Source: Planctomycetaceae bacterium (GTDB lineage Bacteria; Planctomycetota; Planctomycetia; Planctomycetales; Planctomycetaceae). From it: a stretch of DNA of 35,587 bases. The position numbers and the translations under genes were made by a program. The notes beneath the pieces were generated by a model, which saw only the letters and a list, made by a program, of their open reading frames with translations, was not told the origin of the DNA and made no database searches. Location: the NCBI GenBank assembly GCA_021732415.1, contig JAKFVC010000029.1, forward strand, positions 1 to 35,587, read 5' to 3'. The stretch's first letter is position 1; each line of letters starts with the position of its first letter. This document shows positions 28,440 through 35,587 of this stretch, in pieces.

Positions 28440-29117
28440 TTACGGGTAGAACGGGCTCGAAGCCGGCTGACCGAAACCCGATGAGGGCTGACCAAACCCG
28501 GGCTGTGACCCTCCGAATCCCGGCGCTCCCTGTCCCAAATATTGCTGACCGAATCCCTGGTACTGCGGACTGAATCCACCCATCGGTTGCGAATAGGACG
28601 ATCCCGGTTGGCCAAATCCCGAGTACGAAGGCTGGCCGAACGATTGGCTGGGGTAGCCTGAATTCATCGACGGACCATACTGATTCGGCATGTACGGCGT
28701 CATCTGGCTGGGAGCAAACTGACTCGGCCCATACTGATTCTGCATGTTCGAGGGCCCGAACTGGCTGCCATAGCCCCCGCCGAATCCACCGCTCGCGGGC
28801 ATCCCATAGGCCGGGCTGGAGTAGCTCGAACCGAGGTACTGATTGCCGCTCCCAAAGCCTCCATAGGTGCTGTCGTATCCACCATAATAGGTGCTATACG
28901 CGGGCATCCCATACGACTGCGATTGCAAACCGCACCGTCCGTTGCGGCACGGGCTGCCTCCAAAGGATTGTCCGTAACCCGGATAGCCATAGCCGTTCGA
29001 GTAACCATACGGCCCCTGGGCCGTCTTCAACGATTGCTCGTTGGCTGCCTGTGCGGTGCCGCCTGCGAGTGCCAGTCCCAGGAGTGCCGCAGCAGTTAAG
29101 GAAAAGAATTTCGTCAT
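28440..29117 (-). CDS. Secreted Gly/Tyr/Gln/Ser-rich low-complexity protein
   Basis: 225 residues from the ATG at 29117. A clear signal peptide (FFSLTAAALLGLALAGGTAQA, to about 24) is followed by a region built almost wholly of G, Y, Q, S, P, F, N and M. Repeating patterns include GYGYPGYGQSFGG, QYGPSQFAPSQ, NQYGPSMNSGYPSQSFGQP and GFGQPSSGFGQP. Two cysteines sit in PCRNGRCG (about 56-63), the only ones in the mature part. Charged residues are nearly absent. No family is recognised. The composition resembles matrix, silk-like or prion-like sequences, and an extracellular structural role is a guess. It lies 215 bases upstream of the module 2 cytochrome on the same strand. The signal peptide and strand-specific codon pattern support a true gene. 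Confidence 0.8.
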   Translation of the reverse strand: MTKFFSLTAAALLGLALAGGTAQAANEQSLKTAQGPYGYSNGYGYPGYGQSFGGSPCRNGRCGLQSQSYGMPAYSTYYGGYDSTYGGFGSGNQYLGSSYSSPAYGMPASGGFGGGYGSQFGPSNMQNQYGPSQFAPSQMTPYMPNQYGPSMNSGYPSQSFGQPSYSGFGQPGSSYSQPMGGFSPQYQGFGQQYLGQGAPGFGGSQPGFGQPSSGFGQPASSPFYP

Positions 29118-29482
29118 GATTTAGTTCCGAAGCTCGTGCGTCATTCGGAAGAAGTGGCGTACGTGCTGCCTGCATCCTGGTAATTGAGCGGGTGCTGACT
29201 CGTCAGTCTCACTGAGAGGCCGGTGCAGGGGACTAACGCACTTACCGCGCCTGAAATGTCTTCGAGTTGATTTTTACCCCCGAGCCACGCGAATCGTTTT
29301 GATTCTGGCGATAGCAGCTTGAAGATGTACCGAGAATGCCGAGTTTTCCGACTTCTTAATCAGAGAAGAGACCGGTCAGCCCGACGATCTAGACCGGCGA
29401 GACGCGATTTCAACCGAGATTCGCAACATCGCACGTTGTAACAATTGCAAGAACGACAAAGAGAATGGATGTTTTTACAATG
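29118..29482. other. Divergent intergenic region
   Basis: Between the leftward low-complexity gene and the rightward GH20-like gene. It should hold both promoters, but no boxes could be assigned with confidence and no gene or repeat was recognised before the palindrome at 29483. Confidence 0.5.
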
Positions 29483-29512
29483 CCCCCGTGGCGGACGCTG
29501 CTAGCGTCCGCG
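29483..29512. repeat. CCCCCGTGGCGGACGCTGCT palindrome upstream of the glycosidase gene
   Basis: CGCGGACGCTAGCAGCGTCCGC-type self-complementary sequence with a CCCCCGTGG lead, 34 bases before the start codon of the next gene. Same family as 24355 and 25722. It would lie in or near the leader of the message. Confidence 0.75.
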
Positions 29513-29545
29513 TCCAGACAATTAAATCGATCGAAGGACCCTACC

Positions 29546-31240
29546 ATGCACGCTCGCTTGTCATGTCTGCTCAGTGTCCTCTTTCTCTCCCTCCTGCAAC
29601 CCGCCCAAGCCGAACCTCCCACTCGCCGCTGGCTCTACCTCCAGCAAAATCTGCAAGTCGCCGAAAACCTCCCCAAGATCGAAGACATCCTCCGCCGAGC
29701 CGCCAAGGTCGGCTACAACGGCGTCGTCCTGGCCGACTATAAACTCAACGTCCTCGATCGAGTCCCCAAGCACTACTTCCAAAACGCCGAACGCTTCAAA
29801 TCCCTCTGCGAGGAATTGAAGCTCGAGATCATCCCCACGGTGACCCCGTTCGGCTACAGCTCCGGCATCCTGGCCCACGACCCTAATCTCGCCGAGGCCC
29901 TCCCCGTCAAGAACGCGCCGTTCCTCGTCCGCGATGATGTCGCGTTGCCCATCGACGGCAACAAGAATCTCGTCCCCGGCAGCTTCGAAGAGTTTCAAGG
30001 CGATCAGTTCGCCGGCTGGCGTTTTCAAGATGAGCCGGGTGCCGGGACCTACGTCGACACCAAGGTCACCCACGGAGGCAAGGCCGCCCTGCGGATCGAG
30101 AACGCCCCGGGAACCTCAGGCAATCGTCGGATCCACAAACGCATCCCCTCCCGCCGCTGGACTCAATTTCACGCCTCCGTCTGGATCAAAACAGAAGGCT
30201 TCGAATCGGCCGGTGAAACAAAAATGTTCGCCATGAACCCCGAAGGCCGGGTTCTCTCCCACAGCAACCTGGGTGTCCAACGGACCCAGGACTGGACCCA
30301 GCACCACGCCGTCTTTAACAGTCTCGATGGCGACTACCTTCAGTTTTATGCAGGCACGTGGGGCTGCCAGGGAGGCAAACTCTGGATGGACGACCTCCAA
30401 CTAGTCGAAGAGCCCTTCGTCAACTTAGTCCGCCGCCCCGGCTGCCCGCTGGTCGTCCAGAACGCCGATGGCACCCAGACCTACGAAGAAGGCCACGACT
30501 ACGTCCCCCTGGCCGACCCGCAATTGGGAACAGTCCCCTATGCCGGCGAGTTCAACATCTATCACATCCCACCACAGCTCAAGTTTCCCAAGGTCTCACG
30601 TATCCAGAACGGACAGAAGCTGCAGGTCAGCTACTATCATGCGGTCACAATCTACGACAATCAGGTCCCATGCTCTCTCACCGAACCCAAAGTGTTTGAA
30701 GTCGTCGACCACCAGATCCGTCGAGTGGAAAAACTCTTCGCCCCCAAAACATTCTTCCTCAGCCACGACGAAATCCGAGTCGCCAACTGGAGCCAACCCG
30801 ATCAACAGGCTGGGAAAAAGGCCGGCGAGGTCCTCGCCGAAAACGTTCGCCGTTGTGTAAAAATCATCCGCGAGATCAACCCTGAAGCCCAGTTGTGCAT
30901 CTGGAGCGATATGTTCGATCCCCATCACAACGCCGTCAACAATTTCTATTTAGTGAACGGAGACCTGGTCGGATCCTGGGAAGGCCTCCCCAAAGACATG
31001 GCGGTCACCAATTGGAACAGCGGCAAGCCCGACAAGAGCCTCCCCTTCTTCGCCAACCGCGGCCATTCCCAAGTCCTGGCCGGCTACTACGACGGAGCCC
31101 CCGAAGACATCCGAAAATGGCAAGCCGCAGGGAAGGGCCTGAAGGGAATCAACGGCGCCATGTACACAACCTGGAAATCAAACTTCACCGACCTGGAGAA
31201 ATTCGCCGAAGCCGCCTGGGGTGGTACCGGAGCGAAGTGA
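29546..31240 (+). CDS. Secreted GH20-like glycoside hydrolase with carbohydrate-binding-like insert
   Basis: 565 residues from the ATG at 29546, with AAGGA seven bases upstream; an open-frame extension to 29465 runs through a palindromic repeat and is rejected. A signal peptide spans about 1-22 (LSCLLSVLFLSLLQPAQA). A TIM-barrel start follows (ILRRAAKVGYNGVVLADYK, LEIIPTVTPFGYSSG). Residues about 140-290 form a beta-sandwich insert like CBM4/9 modules (ENLVPGSFE-type start, AALRIENAPG, QFHASVWIKTEG, GKLWMDDLQLVE). The barrel then resumes with FFLSHDEIRVANW, where the D408-E409 pair corresponds to the Asp-Glu catalytic pair of GH20 enzymes, and continues with CIWSDMFDPHHN. Exo-hexosaminidase-type activity is plausible but unproven. 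It seems to be transcribed alone. Confidence 0.75.
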   Translation: MHARLSCLLSVLFLSLLQPAQAEPPTRRWLYLQQNLQVAENLPKIEDILRRAAKVGYNGVVLADYKLNVLDRVPKHYFQNAERFKSLCEELKLEIIPTVTPFGYSSGILAHDPNLAEALPVKNAPFLVRDDVALPIDGNKNLVPGSFEEFQGDQFAGWRFQDEPGAGTYVDTKVTHGGKAALRIENAPGTSGNRRIHKRIPSRRWTQFHASVWIKTEGFESAGETKMFAMNPEGRVLSHSNLGVQRTQDWTQHHAVFNSLDGDYLQFYAGTWGCQGGKLWMDDLQLVEEPFVNLVRRPGCPLVVQNADGTQTYEEGHDYVPLADPQLGTVPYAGEFNIYHIPPQLKFPKVSRIQNGQKLQVSYYHAVTIYDNQVPCSLTEPKVFEVVDHQIRRVEKLFAPKTFFLSHDEIRVANWSQPDQQAGKKAGEVLAENVRRCVKIIREINPEAQLCIWSDMFDPHHNAVNNFYLVNGDLVGSWEGLPKDMAVTNWNSGKPDKSLPFFANRGHSQVLAGYYDGAPEDIRKWQAAGKGLKGINGAMYTTWKSNFTDLEKFAEAAWGGTGAK

Positions 31241-31260
31241 CGAACGCTAACTGGATTTAA

Positions 31261-31609
31261 AGTTTTTAGCCACGGATTAACACAGATGAAACACGGATTG
31301 GGTCAGCGTATGTAATTGGTTGTCGTGCTGGCGGTGCGCTTAGAGTCTTTAACGAAACCCCTTGTCATACGAACTAGCTGTTCCTATTCGTGTCATTGGT
31401 GTGATTCGTGGTTGATGAATTCCTAATCAATAGAACCACGAATCACACCAATGACACGAATTAGGTCCCAGCGAGAGCCATTCTGTGATTTGTTGCACGG
31501 TTTCTTGGTAGGAGTTTTGTTAGCGAATCTGATGACGATTGCAGAGACAGCGTGACTCTTACCTTGTCTGAATCCGTGTTTTATCTGTGTTAATCCGTGG
31601 CTAAAACTC
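31261..31609. repeat. Nested inverted repeats between convergent genes
   Basis: Outer arms 31261-31299 (starting AGTTTTTAGCCACGGATTAA) and 31571-31609 are inverse copies over about 38 bases. Within them, 31386-31413 and 31434-31461 form a perfect 28-bp inverted repeat of the ATTCGTGTCATTGG type around a 20-base centre. The inner repeat shares its core with the element at 22893. The whole spacer between the glycosidase and dihydrolase-like genes is this structure. Confidence 0.9.
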
Positions 31610-31629
31610 TTCGTACTTTTAGCCATCAG

Positions 31630-32460
31630 TTACTTCCAAACCGCCCCCTCCTCACCGTCCAACCTCAAAGTCAAACACTTAGCACTCCCACCCGACTTCA
31701 AGAACTCATCCAGCGGAGTTGCGTGCGTCTGATATCCGTGGGCCTGCAGATCGGCCTCCAACTGCGGGCAGCCGCTATTCATGACGACGTGCTTCCCGAC
31801 GACAACCGCATTGCAAGCAAACCGAGTCGCCTCGTCATCGCCAACGGGAATCAGCGTCGGTACGGCATTTTCGATGGCACTCCGCCCGTAGGCATCAAAT
31901 GCCGCCGGATAGTACAACGCCTCGGTCGGACTCAACGGACAGAAGCACGTATCCAAGTGATAGTACCGCTCGTCCACTAACTGTAAGGGAATGACGCGGC
32001 AGTGCAGATCTTTCCCTAACCACTGCAGCGCGTGCGCATCGCTCCGCACGATATAGCCGCCGAATAGTGTCTCGCCACAATACAGCGCATCCCCGGCCCC
32101 TTCGAAATTCCAGGGTTCCGGCGGCAGGCGGGTTTCAAACGCATTAGCCTGAAACCAGGCATCATTGACGGGAGTCTCACCCTGCCGCGGACCATGTCGA
32201 AAGCGCGACAGATAAGCCCGATCCTTCCAAATCAGCGCGGCATTCGCGGTAAACACCAGATCGGGCAATCCGGGCACAGGATCCATCAACTCGATCGCGG
32301 CCCCGACACTTTCCAGCAACGCCTTCAGATCACGCCACTGCTGCCGAGCCGTCGTGTAGTCGGCATTGATCTCTTTGTGCATCCACGGATTGATTTCGTA
32401 TTCAATCCCAAAGTAATCCGGCGGGCACATCAGTATTCGCGGCTGCGGATGATCCATCAT
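31630..32460 (-). CDS. Arginine dihydrolase-like enzyme (ArgZ/AgrE N-terminal domain type; guanidino-modifying superfamily)
   Basis: 276 residues from the ATG at 32460 (GGGAGG four bases upstream; a second ATG follows directly). The sequence closely follows the first domain of cyanobacterial ArgZ/AgrE: RILMCPPDYF, INPWMHKE, DLVFTANAAL, FEGAGDALY, VDERYYHLDTCFCPL, YYPAAFDAY, FACNAVVV and EFLKSGGSAKCLTLRL. Likely catalytic residues are E120, D124, H168 and nucleophile C262. Known ArgZ enzymes convert arginine to ornithine, ammonia and CO2. Related dimethylarginine hydrolases give citrulline, so that activity cannot be excluded. The residue N73 in TANA matches an asparagine I recall as important for the dihydrolase reaction. 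The protein ends after this domain, lacking the ornithine-cyclodeaminase-like half of AgrE. It is cytoplasmic and has no operon partner of arginine metabolism. Confidence 0.82.
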   Translation of the reverse strand: MMDHPQPRILMCPPDYFGIEYEINPWMHKEINADYTTARQQWRDLKALLESVGAAIELMDPVPGLPDLVFTANAALIWKDRAYLSRFRHGPRQGETPVNDAWFQANAFETRLPPEPWNFEGAGDALYCGETLFGGYIVRSDAHALQWLGKDLHCRVIPLQLVDERYYHLDTCFCPLSPTEALYYPAAFDAYGRSAIENAVPTLIPVGDDEATRFACNAVVVGKHVVMNSGCPQLEADLQAHGYQTHATPLDEFLKSGGSAKCLTLRLDGEEGAVWK

Positions 32461-32494
32461 CTTGCCTCCCGGTCAACTTAAGTCCGATTGCCAA

Positions 32495-33937
<1,443 letters not shown>

Positions 33938-34063
33938 TGGATTCACCCTCAGATCAATATCAGGTAGGCCGGACGATCTCGCGAGCTATCGAAGCAGAGT
34001 CCGTCCGACGTCATTCCAAACCTCAAGCGTATCAGGAGTTGCCACAAAACGCCAGAAAACCCC

Positions 34064-34087
34064 GTAGCTTGACTCTCCAGAGTCGAG
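34064..34087. repeat. GTAGCTTGACTCT-AGAGTCGAG hairpin
   Basis: GACTCTCCAGAGTC is self-complementary, preceded by GTAGCTT. It is nearly identical to 34891-34912 and related to the GAGTCGGG hairpins elsewhere. Confidence 0.65.
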
Positions 34088-34890
34088 CGAAACCCCATCC
34101 GACTCCGCTCACCAATTGTCTCAGTCCCCAGCGAGAATTCTCAAGATTTTCGAGAAAACTCTAGACAAATTAGCCGGATTCTCTGGACACAATGCTGCAG
34201 CCGCACCCGTCGAGTCGTAACTGCATTGAGTCCCAGCAGTTTCGAACTTCGACCGATGCGGCTCGGAAAGACTCACCGGCAACACTTTCCCCAATCCCAA
34301 CTGTCCGCGGTTGCTCACACCTGCCCAGTCTAACGCAATCTTTATCTCACGGGGGAACTTTGCCCGCCACCTTACGTCAAAGCGACCAACGAACCCTAGA
34401 CTTCGATCCTACAATGGTGGTTACAACCCAGCTCAGCCGCTGCTCGAACTGGGGCGGGCCAATCAGTCCTGTGAACGATCAGACACGCCAGTGTACTCCC
34501 ATTGAGATCCGCTCGCTGATACGAGCCCCCTCAATGGGAATTCTGTTTACAGGAGAGTGGGCATTTCTATTTCCAGTTGATATTGCAAGGTTGCAATTGT
34601 GAAACATCCGATCCAGGACTCACGCGAGTCAATAATTCTCGCCTTCTCCGATCCGTTAAGGTGCGACCCCAGCCTCCGCCGAGACAACCAGCCGTCGACT
34701 ACGGGCATCAACAGTTGCAGCGACGCCACACCGTACCGCGGCTGGAGCGCCCGTTTCGGCTCCCTCCTCGCCAGTTTCGTCGCCCCCATCTCCCCCGACA
34801 TCTGCGGCCTCCCCAACCGCCACGGCGGCCTCCCCGTCAGCCAACTCCGCCTCCTGCCAGGCTAAGCAACCCTCCAGAGTCGCCCCGTTG

Positions 34891-34912
34891 TAGCTTGACT
34901 CTCCGAGTCGAG
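34891..34912. repeat. TAGCTTGACTCTCCGAGTCG hairpin
   Basis: CTTGACTC-TCC-GAGTCGAG pairs over about 8 bases. Same family as 34064. It lies 48 bases downstream of the small leftward gene. Confidence 0.65.
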
Positions 34913-34959
34913 CACTCGTTCCAGGTACTCCGCCGAACGAGCCACCACGGACCGCCCCC

Positions 34960-35142
34960 CTACGAAGCCTTCCGCAGCACATTCGCCACCAGCCGCGCGG
35001 CATTACTCGAAACATACAAACTCTCGGGATCCAAGCCCTTCGCACGAATGACGGCGATCGCCGCGGCGCATGATTGACCGTGATAGACGACCCGCTCACC
35101 TTGCAGGACGATCCACGTCCGTTGTTCCTGTTGTCGCGTCAT
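34960..35142 (-). CDS. Small DUF5678-like protein
   Basis: 60 residues from the ATG at 35142, with a GGTGGAAG ribosome site about nine bases upstream; a longer frame to 35202 is less likely. The sequence TWIVLQGERVVYHGQSCAAA, then IRAKGLDP and LYVSS, follows the pattern of DUF5678-type small proteins (W-V-L-GE-VV-G near the start, then a helix and G-P). Those proteins are often found beside a retroviral-type aspartic protease gene, but no intact protease gene follows here. It has no signal peptide or membrane segment. The function is unknown. The match is by eye and short, so the family call is tentative. Confidence 0.5.
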   Translation of the reverse strand: MTRQQEQRTWIVLQGERVVYHGQSCAAAIAVIRAKGLDPESLYVSSNAARLVANVLRKAS

Positions 35143-35299
35143 TGCGAAACTTCCACCGACCGTGCTCCGGTCGCGAGGCTGGGGATTCGTCCGGCTCCCC
35201 AAACGCCGGTCGTGGCCTGCGTCGCCACTGCTCCTGATTTTACCACTACACTAATTTGTATCTTACACGTTATCTCTTATTGAGATGTCATCGAACGTG

Positions 35300-35375
35300 A
35301 GGGCCCGCCCCAATGGAGACTCACATCACAAAGCATCCTGGAGGGATGCCAGAGAGTAGCCGGTGGTTGAGGAGC
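35300..35375. repeat. GCATCCTGGAGGGATGC-type repeat interrupted by the IS end
   Basis: GCATCCTGGAGGGATGC pairs with itself, followed by CAGAGAGTAGCCGGTGGTTG. This looks like one arm of another intergenic repeat whose continuation is missing because the insertion sequence starts at 35376. Confidence 0.5.
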
Positions 35376-35587
35376 CTGTCACTTATACACAACGAATTCA
35401 ATTTTCTGGACCGAAAGCAATCCAGGCAGTTGCGAAGTCGGTCATTCTTCGAAGCCCGATCCAAATCGGTTGAGGTCCTGCTGGGGCTTCAGTGGCTCGG
35501 TTGTTGTAGCCCCCCAGTTGCGACAGCAACTGCATGATCTCGGATAGCTGCGGCAGTTTTTTCGGGAGAGGCCGCTTGGTGACCACT
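35376..35587 (-). mobile_element. IS4-family insertion sequence, one end, cut by window edge
   Basis: CTGTCACTTATACACAACG (35376-35394) matches the Tn5/IS50 mosaic end CTGTCTCTTATACACATCT at 16 of 19 positions and points outward at 35376. The transposase reading frame ends only 22 bases inside it. The other end is beyond the window, so target duplication cannot be checked; TTGAGGAGC (35367-35375) would be the 9-base candidate. Confidence 0.8.
35398..35587 (-). CDS. IS4/Tn5-like transposase, C-terminal fragment (partial)
   Basis: Only the last 60 or so residues are in the window; the frame runs off the right edge, so the visible GTG near the edge is not the true start. The segment LPQLSEIMQLLSQLGGYNNR, then PQPIWIGLRRMTDFATAW, matches the C-terminal dimerisation region of Tn5-like IS4-family transposases, with the typical L-LGG-x-x-R and W-G-L-x-R-x-x-D-F pattern. 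The catalytic DDE residues lie outside the window. The stop codon is 22 bases from the element end, the normal layout. Whether the copy is intact cannot be judged. Confidence 0.82.
   Translation of the reverse strand, partial: VVTKRPLPKKLPQLSEIMQLLSQLGGYNNRATEAPAGPQPIWIGLRRMTDFATAWIAFGPEN

Larger units (their letters stand above)
33938..34959. other. Intergenic region without a recognisable gene
   Basis: About 1 kb between the DUF1501 and DUF5678-like genes. Several open frames of 60-166 codons exist on both strands, but none has a ribosome site plus a recognisable product, and the longer ones overlap one another. Two GAGTCGAG hairpins are present (34064 and 34891). Confidence 0.5.

Noticed and set aside
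29465-29545. N-terminal extension of the glycosidase to the ATG at 29465
   Set aside because: It would translate a palindromic repeat, while the ATG at 29546 has a good ribosome site and starts a signal peptide.
34192-34602. 136-codon open frame upstream of the DUF1501 gene
   Set aside because: Irregular composition, no ribosome site, and no recognisable domain; treated as chance.
34577-35099. Overlapping open frames on both strands, including Ala/Ser/Pro-rich and Gly/Glu/Ala-rich readings, possibly a broken aspartic protease downstream of the DUF5678-like gene
   Set aside because: No catalytic DTG/DSG motif, no start with ribosome site, and the composition is explained by GC-rich repeats read in several frames.

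Overview
The window looks like a chromosomal segment of a planctomycete (phylum Planctomycetota, probably order Planctomycetales). The gene families point there: two DUF1592-type multidomain c-type cytochromes each paired with a DUF1552 protein, a DUF1501 protein, an ECF sigma factor next to a membrane Ser/Thr kinase with TPRs, a giant cadherin-like repeat protein with an LEDRTLL-type N-terminal motif, and a PQQ-type propeller protein. Genus is not resolvable here. No rRNA, tRNA, CRISPR array or phage gene was seen.

Layout. (1) 246-3613: a nucleotidyltransferase-like/HD protein converges on an alpha-glucan phosphorylase, with a 9-bp-period palindromic repeat between them. (2) 3614-7502: repeat-rich spacer, ECF sigma factor, a second repeat-rich spacer, then a membrane Ser/Thr kinase; sigma factor and kinase probably form one signalling pair. 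(3) 8357-14512: a 2051-residue protein of about 20 cadherin/Ig-like repeats, flanked by copies of a 130-bp palindromic element. (4) 14513-15837: 1.3 kb without genes, packed with palindromes and a 284-bp tandem duplication. (5) 15838-18800: a secreted beta-propeller protein, then a leftward pair (secreted unknown protein and a heparin-lyase-I-like protein). (6) 18967-28224: two DUF1592-DUF1552 gene pairs pointing at each other, with a secreted esterase between them; one divergent promoter region is shared with the lyase-like gene. (7) 28440-35142: a secreted Gly/Tyr/Gln-rich low-complexity protein, a GH20-like glycosidase with a carbohydrate-binding insert, a stand-alone arginine-dihydrolase-like enzyme, a DUF1501 protein and a small DUF5678-like protein. 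(8) 35376-end: the end of an IS4-family element with a Tn5-like terminal sequence, cut by the window edge.

Functional theme. Most products carry Sec- or Tat-type signals or membrane anchors, and several suggest polysaccharide handling outside the cytoplasm (lyase-like, GH20-like, esterase, PSD-type cytochromes), with intracellular glycogen turnover at the left end. That the esterase and lyase-like protein work with the DUF1592/DUF1552 modules is inferred from position only.

The most unusual property of the DNA is the density of intergenic palindromic repeats. At least six families occur, several in multiple copies, almost all outside genes and often between convergent genes or in operon gaps. 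No transposase gene that would obviously mobilise them lies in the window. Coordinates and motif positions were read by eye; no database search or folding program was run.
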